Shown one piece after another: positions 37,725-47,226 of a stretch of DNA of 55,228 nucleotides (position 1 is the stretch's first letter; each line of letters begins with the position of its first letter). A program made the position numbers and the translations under genes. The DNA is from Variovorax sp. E3 (lineage in GTDB: Bacteria; Pseudomonadota; Gammaproteobacteria; Burkholderiales; Burkholderiaceae_C), in the NCBI RefSeq assembly GCF_016082275.1, contig NZ_MOWM01000034.1, positions 1 to 55,228 of the forward strand, in the 5' to 3' direction. The notes under the pieces are model-generated. The model did no database searches. It was given only the letters and a program-made list of their open reading frames with translations, and was not told the origin of the DNA.

Positions 37725-39086
37725 TCAGGGCGCACGCGGCGGCACGCGGCTCTCGAGCGCGGGCGGCTGCCACTCGGGCTTGATGTGGCAGCCGTTCTTG
37801 CCGTCGGTGTCGTAGCGCGCCATCGCGGCCTTGCAGCGTTGCGCCAGGCCTTCGGGCGTGGGCTTCTCGCCCTTGTCGATCCAGTCGAGCAGCGCGGCGA
37901 AGAGCGCGGGGTATTCCGAGTCGCTCAGGTAGCTGTGCTCGCGCTCGCTGCTGAAGCTCTGCACCAGGTTGCCGCCGGTGCCGGCTGCGTCGCGGATGCG
38001 GCGGTACGAATTCTCGAGTTCCACGAACGCGGTCGGGTCGTCGATGGCGTGCAGGCCCACGGTGGGCAGCGCGGTGCGTCCGGTGGGCTGGCTGTCGGCC
38101 GCCAGCGCGCCCTTGGCCTGCGGGTCGGCCGCGTAGCGCAGCACGCCGGCATTGAGCGCCGCGTCGTCGGCCGAGCCGCTGTAGACCACGCCGATGTTGC
38201 CGAAGGGGTTGCGCCCGCCCAGGCGCTTTTGCACCAGGTCCTGGAACAGCCACGTGGCCCAGGCCAGGTGGCCGACCAGCGAGCGCTCCTGGATCTTCAC
38301 GACCGACAGGATGGTCTTCAGGTGCGCCGCCTGCTCGGGCGTGCGTTGCGCGGCCGGCAGGCCCACGCCGGTGCAGGCCTTCACGCGCTCGGCGAGGTCG
38401 GCGCGCGTGAGCTTCGCATCGAGCGGCAAGCCCATCCACAGCGGGTACTGCGGCTCGTCGGGGCGCGGGTGGTTGCGGCACACGTACTGGTAGACCACGC
38501 GCAGGTCGAGCCGGAAGTCGTAGTTGTTGTTGCCGCCGCCGATCACGCCGCTCGTGAGCAGCAGGCCGTCGTAAGGGCTCTTCGCGCCCCCGGCGGGCGC
38601 ATACAGCTCGGCCGCCTTGGCGGCCACGCCGCCGCCGTAGCTCTGGCCGTGCAGCAGCGTGCGGTGCGGCTGGCCGAAGTGGCGCACGAAGATCCGGCGC
38701 AGGCGCTCGGTGTCTTCGGCCGACATGGTCACGCCGTAGCCGCCGCGCCGGTAGGTGGAGCCGGCCCAGGCGTAGCCGGCCTTCACGGTGACGGCCCAGC
38801 GCTTGAGGTCTTCCTCGCTGCGCTCGAGCTTGGGCGGGCCGGTCTCGGGGCCGCCGTGGGCGTGCATCACGAGCACGCGCTTCGCGTCTTTTGCCCAGCC
38901 ACCCGGAAGGGCGATCCAGTAGAGCGCGCCGGTGCCGTCTTCACCGGTGTAGCAACGCGCGGTGTCCGGCACGGGCGAGGGGCAGGCCGCGGGCCTGGGC
39001 GCCGTGGCCGTGGCCGCGTGCGCGGACAGCAGCGGCGCCGTGCCGAGCAAGGCGAATGCAGCGAGCTGCGTCAGTCGTTTTTTCAA
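37725..39086 (-). CDS. Secreted alpha/beta hydrolase
   Basis: 453 residues starting at a TTG that overlaps the tannase stop (TTGA); signal peptide KKRLTQLAAFALLGTAPLLS. The nucleophile motif is HGQSYGGG (residues ~165-172). The oxyanion region RVLVMHAHGGPETGPPKLER, and a C-terminal SSEREHSYLSDSEYPALF with a candidate His, complete a plausible triad. Several cysteines (CPSPVPDTARCYTG and CKAAMARYDTDGKNGCHIKP) suggest disulfides. Translational coupling to the tannase gene implies a joint role, perhaps hydrolysis of a plant ester; substrate unknown. Confidence 0.85.
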   Translation of the reverse strand: MKKRLTQLAAFALLGTAPLLSAHAATATAPRPAACPSPVPDTARCYTGEDGTGALYWIALPGGWAKDAKRVLVMHAHGGPETGPPKLERSEEDLKRWAVTVKAGYAWAGSTYRRGGYGVTMSAEDTERLRRIFVRHFGQPHRTLLHGQSYGGGVAAKAAELYAPAGGAKSPYDGLLLTSGVIGGGNNNYDFRLDLRVVYQYVCRNHPRPDEPQYPLWMGLPLDAKLTRADLAERVKACTGVGLPAAQRTPEQAAHLKTILSVVKIQERSLVGHLAWATWLFQDLVQKRLGGRNPFGNIGVVYSGSADDAALNAGVLRYAADPQAKGALAADSQPTGRTALPTVGLHAIDDPTAFVELENSYRRIRDAAGTGGNLVQSFSSEREHSYLSDSEYPALFAALLDWIDKGEKPTPEGLAQRCKAAMARYDTDGKNGCHIKPEWQPPALESRVPPRAP

Positions 39087-41848
39087 TGGCGTACTCCGAA
39101 TTCCAGCGCCGCATTCGATCCGGGGTCGGAGACGAATGCAAGAACGCCGCTGTTGAAAATCAATCGGCCGGGCCGGCCCGCGTCGGACGACAGCACGCCG
39201 TCCACGAGGGGGCTGGTGCTGCTCAGGGTCGCCGCGGCGCCCCCCAGGTTGAACGCGCTCCCCGCCACCGTCGCGTCATGGTTCTCCCCCTTCACGCTGA
39301 CCATCGCGTAGTTGCCGTCGGCCGTGCCGGAAGCCAGGGCCTGCTGCAGGCCGAGGATGCGCAGCCCCCGCGTGAAGACCGTGCCGGCGACCGGCGCGAA
39401 GGACTTCGGCAGCAGATGCAGCGGCACCATCGCGCCGTTGACCAGGCCGATCACCATCGAGCCGCTGAGCGTGCCGCCGCTCGCAATGGCCGGGTCTCCC
39501 GGCGGCGTGGTGAACACGTCGAATGCACCGTGGCTCGCGTTGTAGGCGATGTAGCCCTTCTCGGTCTTCGTGCAGCTGGCGTTGTACATCATGAAGCTGT
39601 CCGACACAGGGTCGCGGCAGTACTGGAAGGTGCCTGCCGTGCGCAGCTTCACCACCGCGCCGTAGGCGCCGCCCGTGTCCTGCAGCACGCCCGCCGCATT
39701 GAAGGTGTTGGCGATGGCCTTGAAGTCGGTGGGCGTGGCCGCGTTGTCGTAGGTCTTCTGGAACGCCAGCAACGGTGCAAAGCTGGTGCCGCTCGGCGCG
39801 TCCATGCCGCCCGACAGCACGCCACCGGCGCCGAAGCCGAAGACCGCGCCGCCGCTCCCCGAGCTTGTGAAGGTGCAGTCGCCGAGCTTCGTCAGCGTGC
39901 CGGGGTGCTGGGTGCCGACGCGGCCCGCGTCGCCCGAATCGATGGTCACGTTGTAGGTCATGGCGGCGGGGTCGACCTGCACGCGCAGCTCTTCGCCGAA
40001 GCTGTTGCCGCCCTTGTAGACGGTGACGGCGGCCGGCAGGTTCGGGCAGGCCAGCGGATCGCCGACCTCGGTCACGCAGCTGTAGTTGACGGCCGCGTCG
40101 AGGCTGCCGCTGCCGCGGTACTTGGGCCACGACGGGAACAGGCACAGCGGGCGCGTGCGGCCGTAGGTGCCGGCCACCGCATCGACCGCCACGCCGGTGG
40201 AGGGCGCCAAACCGCCCTCCACCCAGCCTTCGAGCGCAGCCAGCGAGTCCCAGTTGGGAATGAAGCTGCCGGTGCCGTGGCCCATGCCGGGCACGGTGTA
40301 GAAGCGCACGTTCCGGTCGACCGACGCCTGGCCCACGGTGGCGATGAGCTGCTTGTAGTAGTCGATGGTCGAGTTCGGGCTGATCACTTCGTCGGCCAGC
40401 CCGTGCAGCATGATGAGGCGCCCGCCGTGCGCGAAGAAGGGCGCCAGGTTCGGGTTGGTCGCGTCCGTGAGGTTCGACACCTCGGTGACCCGCACGGCAG
40501 AGTCGGCGCCGGGGTTCTGCGGATCGAAAGTCAGCGTGTTGAAGTTCGTGATGCGCGTGACGAAGAACTTCACCCACTGGTCGCCGGTGACGTACACGTT
40601 GGCATCGGCCGAAGAGGCCGGGTTGGCCGGCACCGCCTTCGAGCCCAGGTCGCGCGTGGTGAACGGTCCCGCCACCAGAGCGCCTTCGAGCAGGTTGTAG
40701 CCGCCCGCGCGCTTCACGCCGTTGGCCAGCGAATAGGTGCTGAGTTCGAGCGGGAATTCGATGGCGCGCACCGTCTTGATCTGGTCGTCGGACAGGCAGG
40801 TGTCGCTGGGTGGCGTGCCGACGGGGCATTGCACCGACGCCAGGATCTGATCATTGAGCTTGCGGCAGCTTTCCACGTTGCTCACGATCTTGTCGACCGC
40901 GCCGTCGAGCGCGTCGCAGGCATCCATCGCGGCCTTCTGCACCAGCAGCGTCTGGGCCACGTTCATCCAGCCCGCGCCGGCGTTGTTGTAGAGCGCGCGG
41001 CCCACGGCCACGTTCGACAGCCGCGTGCCGGTGTAGTTGAGCGCGGGCTCGTTGGCGATCACGCCGTCGTAGTCCTCGGGCCAGCGCTGGATGTAGCTGA
41101 GCGCGTCGCGCCCGCCGGTCGACGTGCCCAGGAAGTAGGCGTGCTTCGGCTTCACCGCGTAGCGCGCGAACACCAGCGCCTGCGCCACGTCGCGCGTCTT
41201 CTTGAGCGACTGGCCGCCGTAGTTGGCCAGTTGCTCGTCGTTGGCCGCGAAGCGCCCGTCGGTGATGCTGCCGGACTGGTGGCCCGAGTCGTCGCCGTAG
41301 GTGGCGTAGCCCAGCGCCAGCGGCGCGGGCTTGCCGGCGGGGCCGAAGCGGATGGCCTCGGTGCCGTCGATCAGCACGCCGTCGAAGCCGCCGCCGCCGA
41401 AATGAATGGTCTTCTGGTTCCACTTCTCGGGCAGGTTCACCGCGAAGTTGATGACCGACGCGCTCGCATCGACCGGCTGGATGGTGCCGCGCACGCGGCA
41501 GTAGTCGCCCAGCAGGTTGCCTGCGTCGCCGGCGGCCACGGGCGTGGCGCTGGTGACGGTGGCGCCCTGCGTGGGCAGGCTGATCAGCGAAGCCGGCAGG
41601 CTCTTGCCGTTCAGGTCGGCGCAGGCCACGACGGGCTGCAACACGGGCGGGCCGGCCGGCGGATCTTCGGCGGGCGGGTTGTTGCCGCCGGCGGCCGGCG
41701 GAACGAACGGCAGCAAGCCGGGGCTGCCGCCCCCTCCTCCACCGCCGCCGCAGGCGGCCAGAACGAGCGAGATGGCGAGCGCGGGGCCGAACGAGCGGCA
41801 GGCGCGCAGGGCGACGCGAATCTTCGAGGCAGGGCGCTGTATGCGCAT
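39083..41848 (-). CDS. Tannase/feruloyl esterase-family lipoprotein with long C-terminal extension
   Basis: 921 residues from ATG 41848, chosen because GGAG lies ~8 bases upstream; a start at 41866 is possible. A lipoprotein signal (ISLVLAACGGGGGGGGSPG) has a poly-Gly linker after the lipobox Cys. The tannase core includes the nucleophile in FLGTSTGGRDALSYIQRWPE, DYDGVIANEPALNYTG, the Asp region MLHGLADEVISPNSTIDYY and the His in VPGMGHGTGSFIPNWD. After RPLCLFPSWPKYRGSG and VNYSCVTE the protein continues ~330 residues beyond the usual family end, as a Gly/Ser/Thr-rich probable beta domain. It probably hydrolyses gallate- or ferulate-type esters at the outer membrane. Divergent from a LysR gene. 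Confidence 0.9.
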   Translation of the reverse strand: MRIQRPASKIRVALRACRSFGPALAISLVLAACGGGGGGGGSPGLLPFVPPAAGGNNPPAEDPPAGPPVLQPVVACADLNGKSLPASLISLPTQGATVTSATPVAAGDAGNLLGDYCRVRGTIQPVDASASVINFAVNLPEKWNQKTIHFGGGGFDGVLIDGTEAIRFGPAGKPAPLALGYATYGDDSGHQSGSITDGRFAANDEQLANYGGQSLKKTRDVAQALVFARYAVKPKHAYFLGTSTGGRDALSYIQRWPEDYDGVIANEPALNYTGTRLSNVAVGRALYNNAGAGWMNVAQTLLVQKAAMDACDALDGAVDKIVSNVESCRKLNDQILASVQCPVGTPPSDTCLSDDQIKTVRAIEFPLELSTYSLANGVKRAGGYNLLEGALVAGPFTTRDLGSKAVPANPASSADANVYVTGDQWVKFFVTRITNFNTLTFDPQNPGADSAVRVTEVSNLTDATNPNLAPFFAHGGRLIMLHGLADEVISPNSTIDYYKQLIATVGQASVDRNVRFYTVPGMGHGTGSFIPNWDSLAALEGWVEGGLAPSTGVAVDAVAGTYGRTRPLCLFPSWPKYRGSGSLDAAVNYSCVTEVGDPLACPNLPAAVTVYKGGNSFGEELRVQVDPAAMTYNVTIDSGDAGRVGTQHPGTLTKLGDCTFTSSGSGGAVFGFGAGGVLSGGMDAPSGTSFAPLLAFQKTYDNAATPTDFKAIANTFNAAGVLQDTGGAYGAVVKLRTAGTFQYCRDPVSDSFMMYNASCTKTEKGYIAYNASHGAFDVFTTPPGDPAIASGGTLSGSMVIGLVNGAMVPLHLLPKSFAPVAGTVFTRGLRILGLQQALASGTADGNYAMVSVKGENHDATVAGSAFNLGGAAATLSSTSPLVDGVLSSDAGRPGRLIFNSGVLAFVSDPGSNAALEFGVRH

Positions 41849-41968
41849 GGGTCTTGTCTCCGGCATGCGGCCTCGTTGGGCCGCTTTTTGAATGGGCGGC
41901 CGGACGATAGTTTCCCGAGTGACTTCGGGTCAAATAAAATAACAAGGCACTTTCAATACCAAAAACAT

Positions 41969-42888
41969 ATGGACATCAGGGCGCTGCGCTACTTCGTGGC
42001 CGTCGCGGGCACCGGCCACATGACGCGCGCGGCCGAGCAACTGGGCATCCAGCAGCCGCCGCTGAGCCTGCAGATCAAGGCGCTCGAACGCGAGCTGGGG
42101 GTGCTGCTGTTCCGGCGCCATCCGCGCGGCGTGGCGCTCACCGACGCGGGCCGGCTGTTCCAGGCCGAGGCGCTGCGCATGCTGCAGGACATGGAAGCCA
42201 TGAAGCAGCGCATGGCGCGCGTGGCCAAGGGCCAGGCCGGCACGCTGGCGGTCGGCTTCACCAGCTCGGCGGCGGCGCACCGCTTCATGCCCGAGGCGCT
42301 GCGCGCGTTCCGCCGCGCCTACCCCGCCGTGGAGCTGCAGCTGCGCGAGGACAACGCGGCCGAGCTCACCGACGCGCTGGCCGCCGGGCGGCTGCACTGC
42401 GGCCTGCTGCGCGTGCCGGTGGCGCGGCCCGAGGGCCTGGTGTTCGAGACGCTGCTGCGCGAGCCGGTGCTGGTGGCCATGCCCAGCGACCACCGCTTTG
42501 CCCTCGCGCGCACCAAGCTTCGCGCCCGCTGCCGCTGGCCAAGCTGTGCGAGGAAGGCATCATCCTCGTGCGGCGGCCGGGTGCGCCCGGCCTCTATGCC
42601 GAGCTGCTCGCGCTGTGCCATGCCAAGGGGCTGCGCCCGCGCGTGGTGGCCGAAGTCGATCGCATGATGACCAACCTGAACCTCGTGGCCGCGGGCGTCG
42701 GCCTGTCGGTGGTGCCCGCCTCGATGACCGGCGTGCACGCGCACGCCATCGCCTACACGCGGCTGGCCGACGGCGGCCAGCTCGACGCGCCGCTCACGCT
42801 GGTGTCGCGCGCCGAAGAAGACAACCTGCCCGCGCAGCATTTCGCGGCGCTGCTGCGCAAGCTCGCGAGCGGGCACGCGGTGTCATGA
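41969..42888 (+). CDS. LysR-family regulator, frameshifted
   Basis: ATG 41969. The N-terminal helix-turn-helix is BenM/CatR-like: MDIRALRYFVAVAGTGHMTR, LGIQQPPLSLQIKALERELG. The effector domain (GTLAVGFTSSAAAHRFMPEA) runs to AMPSDHRFALAR. Near 42525 the frame breaks and resumes as LPLAKLCEEGIILVRRPGAP, then MMTNLNLVAAGVGLSVVPAS. One added base restores 306 residues. It is divergent from the tannase operon and overlaps the next receptor gene by four bases (ATGA), so it probably controls uptake and hydrolysis of an aromatic ester. Confidence 0.9.
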
Positions 42889-43879
42889 GCATGCGCGCGC
42901 GACGCCGCTTCGTGCAGGGCGCCGGCGCCCTGTTCGCCGCGGCCTGCGCGGCGCCCCGTCTCCTGCACGCCGCCCCGTCGATCTGGCCGATCCGCGCGGT
43001 GCGCCTCATCGTGGTGTACCCGCCCGGCGGCGTGAGCGACGGCATGGCACGCGTGCTGGCGGAGCCGCTCGCACAGGCGCTCGGCGTGCCGGTGCTGATC
43101 GAGAACCGCCCCGGCGCCGGCGGCAGCCTGGGCATGGACGCGCTCGCGCGTTCGGCGCCCGACGGCACCACGCTGGCCTTCTCGGCCATCAGCCCGCTCA
43201 CGCTGCACCCGCTGCTGGCGCGCGTGCCCTACGACCCGCTGCGTGCCTTCGCGCCCGTGGCCAGCGTGATGCGCACGCCGGTGCTGGTGGTGGGCACGCC
43301 GGCCTTCGCGGGGCGCGGCTTCGACGCGCTCATCGCGCAGGCGCGCAGCCGGCCGGGCGCGGTGCGCTGGGCCACCTCGGGCGTGGCCACCATCGGCCAC
43401 ATGGTGCTGGCGCAGGTGCGCATGCAAAGCCGCACCGACATCACGCACATCCCCTACCAGGGCGGCGGACCGCAACTCAACGACGCGCTGAGCGGGCAGT
43501 TCGAGGTGCTGTCGACCAACGTCGCGGCGCAGCAGTTGCAGTACATCGAGGGCGGGCGCTTCCAGGCGCTGGCGGTGGGCGCGCCCGCGCGCATCGACGC
43601 GCTGCCCGCCGTGCCCACGCTCGCGGAACTGGGCTTCGAGAAGGCCAACCGCGATTCGCTCTTCGGCATCTTCGCGCCGGCGCGCACACGGCGGCGGTGG
43701 TGCAGCGGCTCAACGCCGAGATCAACCGCGTGCTGGACAGCGACAGCGTGCGCGCGCGCCTGCGCGGCGCCTACAACCTGCCGGCCGGCGGCGACACCGA
43801 CGACTTCGCGCGCGAGATCGCGGCGGACCGCCGGCGCAACCGCGCGCTGGTCGCGGGCGACCGCTCGCAGTTCGACTGA
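42885..43879 (+). CDS. Tripartite tricarboxylate-type receptor (Bug/TctC), frameshifted
   Basis: The ATG overlaps the LysR stop. The signal peptide appears twin-arginine-like (RARRRFVQGAGALFAAACAA). Family motifs: IRAVRLIVVYPPGGVSDGMA, PVLIENRPGAGGSLGMDALA and ITHIPYQGGGPQLNDALSGQ. Near 43683, after LFGIFAPA, the frame breaks and resumes as TAAVVQRLNAEINRVLDSDS to ...LVAGDRSQFD. One added base restores 331 residues. It is a periplasmic carboxylate/aromatic-acid receptor, possibly for a product of the tannase. No membrane partners are nearby. Confidence 0.9.
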
Positions 43880-43902
43880 CGGATGGCCCGCCGGCCGGCT
43901 TG

Positions 43903-44466
43903 CTACGCCTCGGCCGCCCAGAGCCGCGGGTAGTCGCGCACGAAGCTGTCCTCGGTCACGCCCAGCGTGGCCGCGTAGTCGAAGCGTTTGGCCTCATAGG
44001 CGTACTCGGTGTCGCCGAGCCGCTCGTAGCGCTGCGCCAGTTCGCTCAGCACGCCGCCGCCGTCCAGGTCCAGCCACGCGGCCGGGGCGTCGGCGCCCTC
44101 GCCCTTCGAAAGGCTGAGCCGGCGCAGTTGCAGCAGGTTGGTGGCGGGCGTGAAGCCCAGGTCGAGGTCGACGCAGTGCGACAGGTCGGGCACGGCCTCG
44201 TCGTTGAGCTTCCAGTGGCCGCGCGCGTCGCGCGTGATCGACAGGTCGATCGCCGACTCGCCGAGCCAGCCGCGCACGGTGCCCCACTGGGTGTGCCAGT
44301 GCAGATCGCAGCGCACGCGGTAGTGCAACTGGGCGATGCGGCCGCCTTCCAGGCGGAACACGGCCGCGCCATCGAGCTGCCAGGCCGAGGCGTTGCGTTC
44401 GAGACGGCAGGCGTCGTGACCCGGAACATCGAGCCTGCGCCAGAGGATGGAGGCGACGGTTTGCAT
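43903..44466 (-). CDS. Putative glycolipid-binding domain protein
   Basis: 187 residues from ATG 44466; ATG 44475 is three codons earlier. The beginning ILWRRLDVPGHDACRLERNA and the middle YRVRCDLHWHTQWGTVRGWL match the Glycolipid_bind (DUF1089) family, which adopts a lipoprotein-like beta barrel. The end (YEAKRFDYAATLGVTEDSFV) is also typical. No signal peptide, so cytoplasmic. Function is not established. A single gene convergent with the Bug receptor. Confidence 0.85.
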   Translation of the reverse strand: MQTVASILWRRLDVPGHDACRLERNASAWQLDGAAVFRLEGGRIAQLHYRVRCDLHWHTQWGTVRGWLGESAIDLSITRDARGHWKLNDEAVPDLSHCVDLDLGFTPATNLLQLRRLSLSKGEGADAPAAWLDLDGGGVLSELAQRYERLGDTEYAYEAKRFDYAATLGVTEDSFVRDYPRLWAAEA

Positions 44467-44572
44467 GGCGCGCATGATGGCACCGCCATGCTGCGGTGCG
44501 CAAGCAATGCCCCGCTGCCCCGAGGGTGGCGCCCGGCAAGGCCGGCCCCGAATGACCGCACAATGCCCGGCC

Positions 44573-45208
44573 ATGACCGCTTCGTCCCGCCCCGCGTTCG
44601 CCGCCCTGGCCCTTGCCGTACTTTCGGCCCTGCTGTCCGGCGGGGCCGCGCACGCGGCCAGCGCCGCGCTGAAAGACGGCGACATCGTCTTCCACACCTC
44701 CCGCTCGGCGCAGAGCGTGGCCGTGCAGCGCGCCACCGGCTCGCGCTACAGCCACATGGGCATCGTGCTGATGCGCGGCGGCAAGCCCTACGTGTTCGAG
44801 GCCGTGGCCACCGTGCGCTACACCCCGCTTGCCCAATGGACCGCGCGCGGCAACGGCGGCCACTACGTGGTGAAGCGGCTGCGCAATGCCGACAAGCTGC
44901 TGACACCGGGCGCGGTGGCCCGCCTCCGTGCCGGCACCGCCGATTTCGAAGGCCGCCCCTACGACCTGACCTTCGAGTGGTCGGACCAGCGCATCTACTG
45001 CTCGGAGCTCGTGTGGAAGCTCTACCAGCGCGCGCTGGGCGTGCGCATCGGCGAGCTGCAGAAGATCCGCGAATTCAACCTGGGCGACCCGGCCGTGCGC
45101 GCCAAGATGCGCGAACGCTACGGCGACAAGGTGCCGATGGACGAGCCCGTGATCTCCCCGGTGGCGATGTTCGACTCGCCGCTGCTCACGACCGTGGAAA
45201 CGCGCTGA
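44573..45208 (+). CDS. YiiX/YebB-like permuted NlpC/P60 (papain-fold) peptidase
   Basis: 211 residues with a signal peptide (AFAALALAVLSALLSGGAAH). The family layout is clear: ALKDGDIVFHTSRSAQSVAV, the catalytic His in SRYSHMGIVL, and the catalytic Cys in RIYCSELVWKLYQRALG, in permuted order. Family members are predicted cysteine amidases or peptidases; the structurally known YiiX supports this. Probably periplasmic. It precedes dinB by 52 bases on the same strand. Confidence 0.88.
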   Translation: MTASSRPAFAALALAVLSALLSGGAAHAASAALKDGDIVFHTSRSAQSVAVQRATGSRYSHMGIVLMRGGKPYVFEAVATVRYTPLAQWTARGNGGHYVVKRLRNADKLLTPGAVARLRAGTADFEGRPYDLTFEWSDQRIYCSELVWKLYQRALGVRIGELQKIREFNLGDPAVRAKMRERYGDKVPMDEPVISPVAMFDSPLLTTVETR

Positions 45209-45260
45209 CACAGCAGCCCCGCGCGGGCGCAAGCGGCCCGGCCGCGAGACAATCGGGGCC

Positions 45261-46508
45261 GTGAGTTCCCCGACCCCGCCCGCACCGCCGATACGCCGCA
45301 TCGCCCACCTCGACATGGACGCCTTCTACGCGTCGGTCGAGCTGCTGCGCTATCCGCAGCTCAAGGGCCTGCCGGTGGTGATCGGCGGCGGCCGGCGGCG
45401 CGTCGACGAAGCCATCCGCGACCTGCCCGAGGGCGGCACGCTGGCCGACATTCCGGTCGCGTCGTTTCCGCTGCTCAAGGACTACACCGGGCGCGGCGTG
45501 ATCACCACCGCGACCTACCCGGCGCGGCAGTTCGGCATCGGCTCGGCCATGGGGCTCATGAAGGCCGCCAAGCTGTGCCCGCAGGCCATCATCCTGCCGG
45601 TGGACTTCGACGAATACCGACGCTACTCGCGCGCCTTCAAGCAGATCATCCTGGAGGTCGCGCCGCTGATGGAAGACCGCGGCGTGGACGAGGTGTACAT
45701 CGACTTCACTCACGTGCCCGGCGGCCAGCGCGACGGCGGGCGCTCGCTGGCGCGCCTGATCCAGAAGGCCATCCTCGACGCCACCGGCCTGACCTGCTCG
45801 ATCGGCGTGGCGCCCAACAAGCTCATCGCCAAGATGGCGAGCGAGTTCAACAAGCCCAAGGGCATCTCGGTGGTCTACGAACAGGACCTCCAGACGCTGA
45901 TCTGGCCGCTGCCCTGCCGCAAGGTGAACGGCATCGGCCCCAAGGCCGACGAGAAGCTCAAGCGCTTCGACATCGAGACCGTGGGCCAGCTCGCGGCGCG
46001 CGACCGCGACTGGCTCATTGCCACCTTCGGCAAGGCCACCGGCGCGTGGATGCACGAGGTGGCCTGGGGCCGCGACGACCGGCCCGTGGTGACCGAGAGC
46101 GAGCCCGTGTCGATGAGCCGCGAGACCACGTTCGACCGCGACCTGCACGCGGTGCGCGACCGCGCCGAGCTGGGCGCGATCTTCACGCACCTGTGCGAGA
46201 AGGTGGCCGAAGACCTGCAGCGCAAGGGCTACGTGGGCAAGACCATCGGCATCAAGCTGCGCTACGACGACTTCAAGATCGCCACGCGCGACCAGACCAT
46301 CGACCGCTTCACGGCCGACGCCAGGACCATCCGCCAGACCGGCGGGCAGTGCCTCAAGCGCGTGCCGCTGGAGCGGCCGCTGCGGCTGCTGGGCGTGCGC
46401 GTGGGCGCGCTGGCCAAGGCCGGCAGCCCCGAGGCGCTGGCCCCCGCCGGCAGCGGCGCGCAGCGCCCGGCGCAGGAGCCCGCGGCCACCACCGCGTCGC
46501 TGTTCTGA
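45261..46508 (+). CDS. dinB: DNA polymerase IV (Y-family)
   Basis: 415 residues from a GTG at 45261. Y-family motifs: metal site HLDMDAFYASVELLRYP, TATYPARQFGIGSAMGLMKA, metal pair in RGVDEVYIDFTHV, and the helix-hairpin-helix LPCRKVNGIGPKADEKLKRF. The little finger follows (YVGKTIGIKLRYDDFKIATR). The protein ends TASLF, a beta-clamp-binding-like tail. It has an insertion of about 25 residues after GLPVVIGGG compared with E. coli DinB, a known variant in betaproteobacteria. It performs translesion synthesis. No LexA box was identified by eye upstream. Confidence 0.96.
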   Translation: MSSPTPPAPPIRRIAHLDMDAFYASVELLRYPQLKGLPVVIGGGRRRVDEAIRDLPEGGTLADIPVASFPLLKDYTGRGVITTATYPARQFGIGSAMGLMKAAKLCPQAIILPVDFDEYRRYSRAFKQIILEVAPLMEDRGVDEVYIDFTHVPGGQRDGGRSLARLIQKAILDATGLTCSIGVAPNKLIAKMASEFNKPKGISVVYEQDLQTLIWPLPCRKVNGIGPKADEKLKRFDIETVGQLAARDRDWLIATFGKATGAWMHEVAWGRDDRPVVTESEPVSMSRETTFDRDLHAVRDRAELGAIFTHLCEKVAEDLQRKGYVGKTIGIKLRYDDFKIATRDQTIDRFTADARTIRQTGGQCLKRVPLERPLRLLGVRVGALAKAGSPEALAPAGSGAQRPAQEPAATTASLF

Positions 46509-46515
46509 ACACGCC

Positions 46516-47199
46516 ATGGTGAAACGCTGGCTGCGCCGCATCGCCTTCACCCTGCTGGGGTTGGCTGCGCTGGTGGGGCTGTATGTGGCGGTGGCGTTCG
46601 CGCTGGTGCTGTGGCCGGCCAATGCGGGGGCGGCGGCCGAAGCGCCCGCCGAGGTGCAGGCCTGGGTGCTGAGCAACGGCGTGCACACCGACTACGTGTT
46701 CCCGATCCGCTCGGCCACCGTCGACTGGCGGCAGGTGTTTGCGCCGCAGGACTTCCGGGCCCCGCCGCCCGATGCCGAGTTCGTCGCCATCGGCTGGGGC
46801 GACCGCGAGTTCTACCTGAACACGCCCACCTGGGGCGACCTGACGGCGGCGCGCGCCTTCGGGGCGCTGTCGGGCGGCAACCGCTCGCTGCTGCACGTGA
46901 GCTACCTGCGGCGCGGGCAGCTGGGGCGCGGCGCCTTCGAGCTGCCGCTGTCGCAGGCCCAGTACGCGCGGCTCGTCGACCACGTGCGCGCCACCCTGCC
47001 CCCGGGCCCGGCTGTGCCCATCGCGGGCGCGCACTACGACAGCCAGGACGCCTTCTACGAAGCCCGGGGCGCCTACAACCTCTTCGAGACCTGCAACACC
47101 TGGATCGGCCGCGGCTTGCGGCACGCAGGCGTCACGGCCAGCCGATGGACGCCCTTCGACTTCACGGTGACCTGGCACCTGAAGCCGGCGCGGCCCTGA
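46516..47199 (+). CDS. TIGR02117 (DUF2459) family membrane-anchored protein
   Basis: 227 residues. One N-terminal transmembrane helix (IAFTLLGLAALVGLYVAVAF), then a periplasmic domain with family blocks: WVLSNGVHTDYVFPIRS, FVAIGWGDREFYLNTPTW, LLHVSYLRRGQLGRGAFELP and YNLFETCNTWIGRGLRHAGV. The conserved His and Cys suggest a papain-like or transferase role; the family function is unknown. Begins 7 bases after dinB, so the two are co-transcribed. Confidence 0.9.
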   Translation: MVKRWLRRIAFTLLGLAALVGLYVAVAFALVLWPANAGAAAEAPAEVQAWVLSNGVHTDYVFPIRSATVDWRQVFAPQDFRAPPPDAEFVAIGWGDREFYLNTPTWGDLTAARAFGALSGGNRSLLHVSYLRRGQLGRGAFELPLSQAQYARLVDHVRATLPPGPAVPIAGAHYDSQDAFYEARGAYNLFETCNTWIGRGLRHAGVTASRWTPFDFTVTWHLKPARP

Positions 47200-47226
47200 G
47201 CGGCCCCGGCCAGGTTCAGGGCGCGT

